In this document: one piece after another, positions 12,186 to 24,195 of the stretch
Position numbering within the stretch: position 1 is the stretch's first letter
Layout of the letters: each line of letters starts with the position of its first letter
NCBI GenBank assembly: GCA_001910725.1
Contig: MJGA01000021.1
Coordinates: 434,001-498,000, forward strand
From: Phanerodontia chrysosporium
Taxonomy: Eukaryota > Basidiomycota > Agaricomycetes > Polyporales > Phanerochaetaceae
DNA: 64,000 bases
Reading direction: 5' to 3'
Program-made: the position numbers and the translations under genes
Notes under the pieces: generated by a model
Databases searched by the model: none
Told to the model about the DNA's origin: nothing
Seen by the model: the letters and a program-made list of their open reading frames with translations, nothing else

Positions 12186-15100
12186 TCACAATCGAAGTGC
12201 ATCCAGCACGTTCCAGATGCGCACTGTTCCGTCATCGCTTGAAGATACAATCCTCTCGTCGTCCGCCGTAAACTCGACCGTCTTCACCTTGTCATCATGA
12301 CCCTGGAGCTCCGCGACAAGGGTACCTTCGATCGGGTTCCAGACACGCATGCGCCCATCCGCGAGGCCGCACGCGAGGAGGTCGCCCGCCGCGCTGTACG
12401 CGACGACGTTCACGATCGACGGCGAGTCGCTCTCGAGAACGTGACGGCGCTCCGCTGTGTACGAGTCGCAGATCACGACCGTGGCGTCGTAGCTTCCGCT
12501 CGCGATGTCGCGCCCGTCGGGGCTGAAGACGGCGCTCCAGACGGGCCCGGTGTGCTCGTTCACCGTCGCGAGCTCGACGCCCGACTCCGCGTCCCACACG
12601 CGGCTGCTGTGGTCCTCGGCGCCCGTGACGAGCCGCGTGCTGTCCGCGCTCCACGCAAGCGTCCAGAGCACGGACGCATGCCCTTGCAGGCGCGTCACCT
12701 CCTTCTGCGCCGCGACATCCCAGATGATGCCGGTGCTGTCCGCACACGACGCGAGCTGCTTGCCGTCGGGCGAGAACGTGAGGCACATCACGACGGCGTT
12801 GTGGCCCTCGAGCTTCGCAATCAGCGCGCCGTCGCGCCCGTCCCAGAGCCGGACGGTCGTGTCGACGCTGCCCGTGGCGACGATGGAGCCGTCGGGCGCC
12901 CACGCGAGCAGCCAGACGTCGCCCGTGTGCCCCAGCATCCCCGCGACGAACTCGCGCGTGTGCGCGTCCCACATGTACGCTTTGTTGTCTGCGCCGCCGC
13001 TCACGAGCCGCGAGCCGTCGGGCGAGAATGCGACCGCCCACACTGTGTCCTCGTGCCGCTCGTACTTGTCCGTCAGCGTCCCGAGCGCGAGATCGTAGAT
13101 GCGCACGGCGCAGTCCTCGCAGCCTGTCGCGACTAACCGCCCGTCTTTGGTCACGGACACGCTGGTGACGCTCCCGCCCTCGGCGCTTCCGTCGGAGAGG
13201 ACGACGTGGGGGATGTCTGTGATGCGTGTGCCACCGTACGGGCTCTCGATCAGGATTTTACCCTCGGCCATGACGCAGGTGCCGGAAAGTCGCTCTTCGG
13301 GCATACCCGAGATTGGGTCGCAGAGCTGACCGTTCTGGGCAAGCGCGAAAGCTGGTAGCGGACGTTGCGCGATAAAGTCTCCGTCGTCGCCGAGGCCCCT
13401 GGAATTCCGTGGGTCTGCCAAAGCTGAAGCTGGCCATTCAGGTAGTGCAACCGCAGCGCCGGGTTTGCCGATCCTTCTGGTTGTGCCTCTGCGCTGTGCG
13501 TTGCAGTCTCCGCTCGCTCTTCGGGCGAGAGTCCAGAGCTGCCCTGTTGAAACTCTGACCCTTGACCCAGGGCTTCGAGTGCGATGCGTTCCGCGACGGC
13601 GCGGTCCTCGGCTTCCTGTTGAAGCGATGCGAGAGCGGCTTGCCGTTCCTCCCAGTGCTCTTGCGCGGCAGCTTCTTGCTTTTTCTGAGTATTTAGGTGT
13701 GCACGACGGATAGCCCAGAGCTTGCTCAGCGTGCCACCTGTGGGACGCCGTCAGCACAAAACGCAGAGCGGTGATGCAAGGTCAGACTCGCCACGATGGT
13801 CGTCTACATCAATCACCGGCCTGTTTTCCAGTAGCCATCCACGCATATCGTCAGGGAAAGAAGATTCCTGTTCTCGATGCTTCAGGACAGTCGTCAGATC
13901 GTCGCTGGAATTGCACTTACTGGGAAGAGGTCGCAGAGGTCGCCATCACTTGCAATGGCCATTTTCGCATCTGAGAACTATGGCACCAGTCAGAAACGGT
14001 GGGCACCCTCTAAGCGCGACACGTGCCTGTAAAATATAGTCCAGAATGTCATCCAGTGCAGTATGAGGCTGGTGAAACGTGTGCTTAGAGGCATGATCGC
14101 GGTCAATGGAGAAGATTGACAAACTCGGTACGCAGGATGATCGATCTCCACGACGATATCTTCTCTGGTGGTGACTACAGCAGACTCTGCAGGGTCCTCC
14201 CCGGGAGGAAGGTCGGCTGGTCCAGCATTGGCGACGATTTTCTTGGGTAAGAGGCCACCCAACCGACGCTTGACTCGGTAACAACCGATGAAGACGCTCT
14301 GGTTCCTCGGCTTCGCGCTCTCGGATAGGGCTCCCGCTGCCGCCTCCTTGAGCATCGCTTCCGCCACTTCAATCTCCGGTAGCTCGTACTTGCGACTTCT
14401 ACCGGATGACTTCGAGCGCACTGGAACGAGCGTAGCCGGCGTGGACGTTTTCACTGGCCCTGTGCGAAATTCGAAAGTGCCGACCTCGACCACGGAAGAC
14501 GAGCCCGCGATACCCATGTCGAGCACAGAGCCTACCTGCGCGCCGAGCTCGAAATCGGCAATGCGCGTTCCCGGCTGCTTGAACGCAGCGACCGTCCATG
14601 CGCTCGTCTTCACCGTGGCGCGCACCATCACGATGTCCTCGTGGTCGCAAGAGAGTTTCTCGACTTCCCTCGCGAACACGACCCAGGAATCGTGGAACTG
14701 GCTGATGTACTGTTCGATGTCTGTCGAGGGCACCACGAGTGTCTTGTCGGCGTGGTCACGAAGAACAAGCAGTGCACCCTCAGAAGTCGTGCACTCGTAG
14801 CTGTACGCCAACTTCAGTCCTGCGGGGCCGGCCTGACTATGTATCATGAGGAATACTGCATCACACGGGCGTGGCACGGACGTACGCTCCCGCATGCGCG
14901 TCAACCCTGTAGCTCCTTACGCTCCTGCTGCAGAATGGCATCGGGTTGAAATGATTTGGTTTGATCTGGAGCAGCCTTGGGTTGAATCGGAGGGGCGTGA
15001 AGTTCTTTGGTACGCCCTCGCTATTGATTGGGTGGCCCGCATCGACGGTGACGTTAAACATGCGGTGAAAGGCACCATCCTCGTCGAAGTAGCCGACGTC

Positions 15101-15202
15101 GCCCACATATACGTCGCCGTCCATCGGTTCAGGATTCCAGATTGCACGACCGTGACCATAGTGGTCCAGTTGTTGTGCGAGTATGGCGGCAGATACGCCC
15201 AT
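12186..15202 (-). CDS. WD40-repeat protein, cluster copy C
   Basis: The chosen start is MGVSAAILAQQLDHYG, where similarity to the other copies begins. Exon 1 has IWNPEP, VGDVGYF and AFHRMFNV. Exon 2 has YECTTSEGALLVL, VRATVKTSAWTVAAF and SVFIGCYRVKRRL. Small exons encode LDDILDYILQ, MAIASDGDLCDLF and WLLENRPVIDVDD. A longer Gln/Glu-rich coiled-coil segment (around 13740-13465, with NTQKKQEAAAQEHWEERQ) follows in a different frame from the propeller, so a splice near 13450 is needed. The propeller has seven regular WD units (IYDLALG, MWDAHT, LWDGRDG, IWDVAA, VWDAESG, VWNPIEG, IWNVLDAL). C is tandem with B and divergent from D. Function unknown; a protein-interaction scaffold is likely. Confidence 0.8.
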
Positions 15203-16584
15203 GGCAGAAAGACTGGCCTGAAAAGAGAATGGGGCGTAGCAAGCCAGGTAGGAGACGGACCGATATGCGTGGATAATGTTGTGGGATAGGTCAAGGCGAT
15301 GCAGGATCGATGAGACGGAGATGAGGCATGCTGTTGTATTCGTGATTGAACTCAACTACAACAGCCTTTCCGCGCTTGCAACCACACCTTCCCACCATCT
15401 GCATGATGCCAGCTCTCCCGCTCAGGGTTCTGGCCTTTCCAAGGGACTGTGCGAACCTCGACTTCGCGGCGAGGCTGTCCGCTGACCAGACACCAAGTCG
15501 ACACGTGTAGGGCGATGATAACCATTAAGATGACGCCAATCTGTGGTCGAGACCTGGTAGTGAGAGACAGAGGGACAGTTAGCTGAGATACAGCATGGCT
15601 GGTGGAGGAGCGAAGACAAGCAAGAGCAAGACGAAAGTTCCGATTCCCAGGAATCGGCTTACAGTTCGTATCAGGACGTCCCTCGCCACGTGGCCATAAG
15701 GCTTCGGCGTCTCTGTCTCTGCGCGTCTTCAATCCTTGCGTCCCGCCTTCTCTGCATGCCTTCTGTCGTGCCATGTCCCCTAGGCTGATTTTCTCTCTCA
15801 AGGTTGCACCGTATATCCATTATTATTTGTCTCCGCAGCAGATGGAAGTCCCATACCGCTCGCAGCGGACATGCCACCGAGTGACACCAGAATGCCTGAG
15901 GATTGGAAGCGCTCGACAACATCCATTTAAAGATCAGAATTGCAAGAATTCTTGTATCCAAAAATGGTATAAACGGGCTATTGGACAATAACCCACAGTA
16001 GGAAATACCACATTGGCTACGAAGTGAGCATAAAAAGACTTCCGAGCCTACAGTGACCACCAGCGACGCATTAGCGCCCGCCGTCCATGGTTGCAAACGT
16101 CACAAACGTATCGAAGCTGTACTACTACACCTTCTTGCGAATACTCATAGCCGGGAATCGGTCAGCGCGCGAAGCGAACTGCGCACAAGTGTGGATTCAG
16201 ACGAGTCGTTTCGTGCTCGCTAGGCGCCCTGGGTTTGGATGAAAGGTACATCCTCGGCTGAAATCCATTTGCAGTGGATCACGACCATTAGGGAGGTTCG
16301 AAATTCTGCAAGTGTATTAAAGTAATCACTTCAGGCATACTAGTTTCTTTGTATGTTCAGTCTAGTATTTCATACCATGTCCATTATTCACAGTTCGTTG
16401 CAGATTCGTGCAGTCCGGCACCTTTCATCATATATTGCACCGCCACATGCTGAGACATAAGGTTATGATGTCCGTCTGCGCCGTGGCTGCGCACGCATTC
16501 TACAGCTGTCGTTCTTTTGCCACTTACCATCAGTTATCCCGTGCTCTCTTCTCTGTTCCCCTCCGCGTACACAAAATCGGTACG
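15203..16584. other. Divergent promoter region between WD40 copies C and D
   Basis: This 1.4 kb separates the starts of C (minus) and D (plus). Several open frames exist, for example 15671-16096 minus, but their translations show no conserved features. It probably holds both promoters. Confidence 0.4.
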
Positions 16585-19193
16585 ATGAGTCCTCATCGGC
16601 GCGCCTGGGATATCTACGCAGCACAGCTTCTCGAGAGAGGCTACGGGTATCCCATGTGGCACCCAGAGCCTGGGCAAAACGGCAGCGCTCCCGAGATAGG
16701 AGATGTCGGCTACATGTACGAGGGACGATTTCGTCGCATGTTCAATGTAACGCGACCACCACGAGCAAATTCCGAGAAATCCTACTGCTATCGCCCTTTG
16801 CAATACGACGAAGAGCTTTGTGTTTCCACACCCGATGCCTTGCAATCTCAGATTATTTCCAGCCACAGTGTGAACTACGCACCAGTATCTGTGTACGTCC
16901 GCTGCCAATGCGAGTACCCTCGTACGGCACTAACCAGTTGCACAACAGGGATGCTGCGGCAGAAAAGAGCGCAGAACCCGTAGCGTATGGGTACACGTGC
17001 TCTGGACCGAGAGGGGCCTTGCTGCTGCTCGACGGGCATGCTGACAGTAAGTCGGTGCGGCCGAACAGGTTGTTTCCAGAATACATGAAGAAGTATCACA
17101 AGGACTGGATGCAACAGGCTCAGACAAAGGGTCTGGATGTTAACAAGGTCGCCATTGTCCTCGTCCGCGGGGCCGTGTGGACGAGAAACTGGACCGTCGC
17201 CGTTTTTCACAACGCCCAGGGCGAGCGAAACATCTCAGGCCAAGTGATTGCTACGGATGATGGTCTCGCTCTTTCAGACCGTTCCAAGAACGACTCTCGT
17301 GTCGAATACCGATCCGCGCTAGATATTGCGCATGACGAAGATATTCAAAATAATCAATGCATCTTCCTACCTCACTACAAGATAAAATACCGCGTTTTCC
17401 CTTTTCCTCTCAAGATAGAAGCTGCCGCTGGTCCAGGTGACCTGCCACCTCCTGATGGAGCCGACCTAGAAGCACCAGCAATTCCTGTCGCGGATACGGG
17501 GGAAGGTAATGGAGGCGAGGATGGCCATGATGTCGTCCAGACATCAGATACGAGCGTGAGTTTCTTGTACAGTTTCAGCTCGATTGCAAAAGTTGACAGG
17601 CATGCCACAGCCCACGGGGCCCATTGATGTCCTGTTGGACTACATTCTTCGTGTAGGTTTCCTTGAACCAACCGTTGCCCCTCTCTGACCAGCGGGCAGC
17701 ACTCAGACGCCGAGGTTGCCGTCGCTTGCGAAGAGGATGTCAACTCTCTATTTGTTGTACGTGCATCGTTGTCTCGCCGAGCTGAGTCATGACAGCTGAG
17801 TTACTGACAGGTGACCCCGCGACGATGTGCTTTTGCAGAATGGCTAGAGCACGAGCTGCCAGAGATAGAAGTAGAGGATGGCTGTACGTGCGAATATGCT
17901 GTTATCCTGCGTCTTCAAGCTTACATCGGCTACAGTAGGCATGCTTTCCCTCAGAGCAGCAGTTTCACGGGAGAGGCGGGCAGCGATAGAGCATTTGATG
18001 CGCAATCTTGAAGAGGAGATCTCGGGGAAGCCCATGCAAGACCTAGCGAAGGCTATGAAAACCTGAATGAAAAATATGACCATATATCTTGCCCATTCCT
18101 CCGATCCAAGCCACTCCTCGGCAATTGTGAATGTCAGCTTTGGAGGAGTAACGCGGTCAAGCCTGTGACCATCGACTGGCCGCACCTGGTCCTCAGGGAC
18201 GACAGCACAAAAACAGGCATACGGTGCACCTCGCTCAGCCTTAGCGAGGAGCTCGTGCTGACCGGCGCAGACGATGGGTTCATCCGGGTCTGGAACGTCA
18301 AAACTGGGCGGCTTGTCCGCAGGTGGCACGCACAGGGCGCCGTCGTACAGTGCGTGGCCTTCTCTCCCACGGAAGCGCAGATTGCCTCGGGTCTGGGCGA
18401 CGGCGCAGTCCTTCTCTGGGATATGTGTCCACTTGTGGCGGACCAGGTGCCCTACCGGCTGGAAGGCCACTCGACGGACGTTCGGCTCGTCGCGTACAGC
18501 CCCGACGGCAAGCAACTCGCGTCCGCGTCGGTCGACACCACCGTCAAGATATGGGATCCGCTCTCCCGAGCTCTCCTCCGCGTACTCAAAGTGCACGATA
18601 CGCAGCCCACGCACCTCGCATGGACCCCAGATGGGTCCCGCATCGTCGCATACCCGGACGCGATGACCGACACGCAACTCGCGCTCATGCAGGGGCACAC
18701 GGGCGCGAGCTGGAGCACGGCAGTGAGCCAGGGTGGCGACCGCGTCAGCACGGACCTAGAGGCCGACGCCGCCATATCTGGGATTTGCAGAGCGGAGAGG
18801 AGTTCGTTGGAGTCGATGAGCCTATGGGCCCGGTATGGGACGTCGTGTGGTCCCTCGATGATCCAGAGCTCGCGACAGGCTCGTACGACTTGTGTGTCGT
18901 GACGAACGACAACTCCTCCACTAGCGAACATCGTCATATCATCGCCAAATCGTCTTCCCCTGTCCAGATCGTGGCATACTCAAGGACCAGGAGATACGTT
19001 GCCTCAGCAAATGAGGACGGCACAGTGCAGCTCTGGAATCGCCAGAAGGGAATCCTGCATCGCAGAATGGCACGGACATCGAGCCAGATGTAAGAGTATG
19101 GCGTTCATCAACGAGGACAAAGATCTTCTCAGCTCGTCGGAAGATGGGTCTATGCGTCTGTGGAGCGTTCAGGATGTACTACGGCTCATGTAG
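16585..19193 (+). pseudogene. WD40 cluster copy D, probably decayed
   Basis: The start is MSPHRRAWDIYAAQL. Block 1 (MWHPEP, IGDVGYM, RFRRMFNV) and block 2 (YTCSGPRGALLLL, VRGAVWTRNWTVAVF, QCIFLPHYKIKYRVF) are intact, and the small exons VLLDYILR, AEVAVACEEDV, WLEHELPEIEVEDG and AVSRERRAAIEHLM are all recognisable. The propeller starts at TIDWPHLVL and is very like copy B, but it breaks. A blade lacks about ten residues (after RIVAYPDA, where B has RGIVWDAETG). One frameshift lies near 18,770, before HIWDLQSGEEF, and a second near 19,045, before CIAEWHGH. The final ...LWSVQDVLRLM is in the third frame. The internal deletion argues for real decay and not only sequencing error. Confidence 0.65.
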
Positions 19194-19249
19194 CATGACA
19201 CTCATACGGAAATCGTATATGGTTGTCGTTGAGGCCTGTACCGTGGCCA

Positions 19250-22200
19250 CTACGCGACATTCAATGTCGTGCTAAGGAATGTCTGGTCGCTTGTCCCCAC
19301 TTTTATCAAGAACTGTCCAGGCTCCACAGCCCAGGTGTTCTTGACGGTCCACACTGCCAGTTGTTCGGACTTGACCGGTATGGTCACTGTCTGCGAGGAA
19401 CCAGCGCTGTAAGAATGGTAAGTCTCCTGAAGCGACAGAAGCGACGAGGAGCAACCCACGGGATATCAACCTTCTGGAATCCAACTAGCTCCTGGTTCGG
19501 CGTGGCAACCGAGCTGACAAGGTCAGTGGCATAAACCTGACACTGGTCAGATATCCACGTGCGCGAGTCTATTGACTAACGGACATACCTGTACAACCTC
19601 CTTCCCGTCTAAAGGTCCCGTATTATGCACCGTCACGGACACCGAGAAGTCTTCTCCGGTACCGATCGTGCTCTTCGATAACGTCAAGTCAGTGCTACAT
19701 ACAACTTATTGTCAGTGCAGTCCCGCAAGGCGATGCATCACGCTGCCTACTAGTTAAAGGTGGTGTAGCTGAGGCCGTGACCGAAGCTCCAGAGCGGTAC
19801 CGGGCTGTCCAAGACGTACTATAGGCCAGTATGAGCATGTGTTTGTATATAACGACAGCCAAATACGTACCTGATGCCCGAAAAGCAGAGTTCCATCGTC
19901 GAGTTCCATGCCTGGGTCGAGGGACGACTACCCTTGATGTAGTTGTAAAACACCGGCGTGGTCCCCACGCTGCGCGGGAAGGACACCGGAAGTTTGCCTG
20001 CGTATGTTGATCAGTGAGGGTGTCGAGGGGGCGCCGAGGTCGAAACGTACCCGAGGGGTTGACCTCGCCAAAAACGACCTCTGCGAGGGCGAGGCCGCCG
20101 AGCTCGCCCGGGTAAAACTGCTGTATCACTGCATCTGCGTCTGCGCCAGACCAGTGTGAGCCTCGCTACAAGGGCTCCGCGGACGTTTCAACGCACTGGC
20201 TTGTATCCACGGCTCGGCGACGGGCTTCCCGCTCACAAGCACGACGACGGTCGGCACTCCCGTCGCCTGCACGGCCTGCACGAGCTTGAGCTGCGCGCCG
20301 ACGAGCCCGAGGTCGGACAGGTCGACGTGTTCGCCGGTTGTCGCATTCGTGCCTGGCGTCCACAGCAGCGTCTGGTCGAGCGACCACGTCCCGACCATGA
20401 CGATCGCGACCTCGGACGCTCGCGCCGCTGCAACCGCCTCCGCGAAGCTAGACTCGTCGTTGGACCAGAGCTTGCAGCCTTCGGCGAAGTTGATCTGGGT
20501 GGAGCTGTTGGAGAGCAGTTGGGTGAAGCCCGCAAGAGGGCTGATGCCGTTCAACGACGCGTTGAAGAAAACGTAGTCGCCGAACTAGCTCTTCTGTCAG
20601 CACCCAGGACAGCGCAAGACGTCAAAGCCTCGTACGGAGACACGATCAACTTGAGGGCCGATTAAAGCGATTGAATTGAGATTGCTCTTAAGCGGCAGAA
20701 CATTGTTGCGATTTTCCAAGAGGACGATGGTCTCTTGCTCCATTTGATGTAGCAGCTCTCTGGTCTGGGAAGTGCGGAGTGTGTCAAGATAGTCATCGTA
20801 CGGGTAAGGATCTATAGCCGTGTCAGCGGAACGGGGGCAGAAGTGCGCTCGAAACGCACTCTCAAATAAGCCTAAAGAGAACTTGGTCCGAAGGACAGTT
20901 TTTACAGTGTCGTCGATGTACTCGGCGCTGATATTACCTGCCCTAACTTGGTCTGCATCTTGGATTAGCGTAGGCACTCGCTGCGGCAATAAGGCGAGCT
21001 TACCAGGAAGAGTGAGGTACGTGTATGTACCTCCGCCCATTTCTCCGCTGTAGTTCTCTACTGCAGCACGCGCGGCGCACTCTCGGTCACCACAGGTCCC
21101 ATGCGTTGTAATGAGCAGGTCTACGGATCCTGCGTCGCTTGTCACAAAGTACTTGTAGCCCCACTCGTTGCGCAGCTGGATGACAGATCAGAGGCATGAC
21201 CGGCATACGCCTTGCACCTACTTACAATATCAGTAAGAAGATCTGTTCGCGAACATGTTCGTGAGCGAAGGTATGGGGGATTTTCCGAAGCACATACGAG
21301 CGTTAGCAATTGCAGGGATACCGTCGTAACTTGAGTATGCGGTCATGATCGACAAGCTGTCGACACATGCGCGGTTGAACGGCTTCAGGAACATGGTTCG
21401 CAGTTCACGTTCACCACCAGATACCTGGGCGATATTCCTGCGTAACGATCAGGCATGGCCAACGCGCGCGAAGACCCGCGACTTACAAGCCACCCTGCGG
21501 ACTTCCGAACGCGGCGAAATGCTTGCACGTCGCCGCCATGCGTGCAATAGCCGTAGAGCTTGCGTTTCGCCTTCGCCCACTCTGAAGCCCTGTGACGTAC
21601 GCTGCGCCCATCTCACCAGTCCTGCGCCTCAGCGTCAGCCGCAAACATTTGCACATGCGGCAGACTACGCACAAGAACGGATCCTCGCCAAAGTTTTCCT
21701 CGACGCGCCCCCAGCGCAGCTCCCGCGAGAGGTCAAGCACAGGCGCGAACGCCTGTGAGTACCCAAGCCCTTCGGCTTCGTCTGCGATTGTTGCCGCTGC
21801 GCGCTGGAGCAGCGCGGGGTTGAATGACGCCGCGAGCCCGATGGGTGAGGGCCAGATTGTGCCGTTATCAGTGAAGCCATGCAAGCCTGTGGTCCGCGTC
21901 AATGCCGTGCACTGCGTATGTGATAACGGGGCGCACCTTCGGTCTGGAAAATGGCAGGTATGCCGAGCGTTGTGTTCTCCATGAGATAACGCTGGCCGAC
22001 AGTGATCGCAAAGACGATTTTCTCCCAAGGAGCAAGGTACCCCGCCCAGATCGCGCCAGCCTTCTGCGCCATCATCTCCTCCAACCCCGTTGCATTGAAG
22101 ACGAGCGTGTTGTCGAGCGGATCAGTCATGTTCATCCACCCGTTAATGTCGCCTTGTATTCTGGACAATGTTGGAAACAGTCAACAGAACGAGAAGTTGA

Positions 22201-22445
22201 GATGACGCACAATTGAGACACCTTCTCCTCCAAAGTCATCCGTGGCAGCAAGTCCGCGATTCGGTCTTCGATGGATGCGTCTGCGTTCTTGTACACGGGC
22301 ACGGAACCATCCTTGTTCGTGCCGCGAGCGTGAAGAGGAAGTGCAGGTCGCCTCTGACCTCTAGGTGGGAGGCGGAGCATAAGGAGAGGGCCTCGATGTA
22401 AAGCAGCAGCGCGAAGCCGAGACCAAGGCCGGCTAGACCATGCAT
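19250..22445 (-). CDS. Secreted GH3 beta-glycosidase (beta-glucosidase/xylosidase type)
   Basis: The start MHGLAGLGLGFALLLYIEAL is a classical signal peptide, so the enzyme is secreted. A short intron leads to DGSVPVYKNADASIEDRIAD and LLPRMTLEEKVSQL, the standard GH3 N-terminus. Later exons give GIPAIFQTEG, LHGFTDNGTIWPSPIGLAAS, WGRVEENFGEDPF and CKHFAAFGSPQGG. VTSDAGSVD contains the family nucleophile Asp. The C-terminal sandwich domain has ETIVLLENRNNVLPL and GTNATTGEHVDLSDL, and the barrel edge has WSFGHGLSYTTF. A fibronectin-III-like tail ends VGTSDQTFLSTTLNVA. GH3 enzymes release terminal glucose or xylose from plant cell-wall oligosaccharides; the exact substrate cannot be read from sequence. 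One apparent 1-base frameshift lies near 19,895-19,910, where the expected DDGTLLFGHQ is out of frame. At least eight introns. Confidence 0.85.
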
Positions 22446-24195
22446 CCTGCACGTCCGGAGTATGATCACAGGTAGCCTCGCGCACGCAGGCTTGCATATA
22501 TGATCCAGCTGGTGCGAGTCGTCGGTCTGCTTCCATGATTGACGGCTCGCGAACGGCGTGTGCGCGCGCCGGGTTGAGCACGGGGATGCAGTCGGCATAA
22601 TACTCATGTGCGTCGGTTGAGAGCGTGGTACGCGACGAGATCAGTGACCGGCCACAGTCAGCCAAGAATGTGCCACATGACCGCGAAGAGACAGATGCAG
22701 GCGAATGGAAGAGGGTCATTTCTCCGGGCCCGTCGTCATCAGGTTGGACGCGATGAGGGCGACGGTCCGCGCTTTGCCGTGAGGTTGACAGACCGAGGAT
22801 TCGCCGGCAACGTAACTCACCGACCATGAGATCCTCCTGAGCACCTGAGCTAGAGAGTGGTGAGCTATGGTCGGCGAGAACTTGTACCAGGGTCTTGCTC
22901 CTGGCCATGCGCGCTCACCTCCAAGTTGCTCGTTTGAAACTATTCGAGGACGCAGAACACAGCCGTCATCAAGCCTGCGTTTTTTTTTTCTTTTTTTTTT
23001 TTTTTTGCGTAGCTGAGATAAGTTCCGCTGCGGATTCTCGCCCCCCAATCGCGTCCGCGGTGGATGAGGAAGCGTGAAGTGCAGGTGTCGGAGGCTACGA
23101 GGAATTGACAATTGATAATGTTGATCATCAAAGGAGATAAGATTAGATCACCGCGAAAGCGTGGTGGCGCGGGGCTACGCTACCGCCGGTTGCTTTCGCC
23201 CGTCGTCTTCCTCTCGGCCCTATCCCATGTTCCCTCAATCCGTATCCAAGGACCAAGTCGATATTCGGCCACCAACTTCCAGAGATTCACCACATCCAAG
23301 GACAATTAACACACAGCCGGCATTCTATACTCGTAAATGTCTGATGGCTGATATAATCAAGGCACAGGATGACACAAGCTGTGGTTGGAACTGCCGCCAT
23401 CCACAACCTGCTGCGACCTTGTGCTACGCCGCAGACTGCATCGCCCCAATTGACCTCATAGGTCAAGGCCAGAGACACGCAGATCTTCGAACAGACCGAG
23501 GCGTTGGATTAACGTAACAATACGGAGTCGTGCGTCGGCGGGATGTATACACTTCTTGTTATCTGCTCAAGGCCACAAGATTCAAGTTTGTTTTCGCGTA
23601 TGTTTTGTTGCATGAACACTCTCAGGCTTCTCGTACCAGCCAAATGAACCATCTCACGGTATTTTATCACTTGTTCGTTCGCCAGGAGGTGGCACGAAAC
23701 TCGATTGCTGACCACCTGTGTTAGCTCCCGCAAAGCCCAAGGGCCGCCGCTATCGCGGATATCACTCCTGGCTGGTTGCATTGCCAACGTTGACCTCCGT
23801 CCGACAAGGTTCGATGACGTCTCGGCGAAAGCCGACGTGCAGAACACCGGCTCCTTGGGCGTCGGTGCCCGAACAGCTCCGCGAGTCTGCGCTGCGGTCG
23901 ACACCACGGAGCGAACGCGAGCGTCTGTTACCGCACATTCAAGTCCCGGATGGCACAACCCAGCTTGCATTCCTCCCTGCGCATCTTCCACTCTGTAGCT
24001 TCGCACGAGACCTGCCCGACGAGAAGAAATCCCACTACGCACCCGGACGCGTCTCCACCGGCACCGGATTGGTCGTTGTGGGGACTTGCGATACCTCTCA
24101 GTCTACTTCTCCTCTATCCGTGATACATATACGAGCTCGTGTGGTGGGCCATCCTTGGACCCCTCGAGTGAACCAACACCCGGCCTGCCTGCACC
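22446..24195. other. Divergent region between GH3 and the second C2H2 factor
   Basis: Apart from a poly-T tract, no feature is supported. An open frame at 23718-24212 (plus) has a protein-like middle but no recognised family, so it is not called. The region must contain the promoters of both flanking genes. Confidence 0.4.
22980..23006 (+). repeat. Poly-T tract
   Basis: Ten T, one C, then sixteen T. On the minus strand this is a poly-A run about 540 bases upstream of the GH3 start. It may be a nucleosome-free promoter element or an old retro-insertion tail; no matching retroelement is visible. Confidence 0.8.

Noticed and set aside
12297..13136. 279-codon open frame on the plus strand
   Set aside because: Antisense shadow of the WD40 propeller of gene C.
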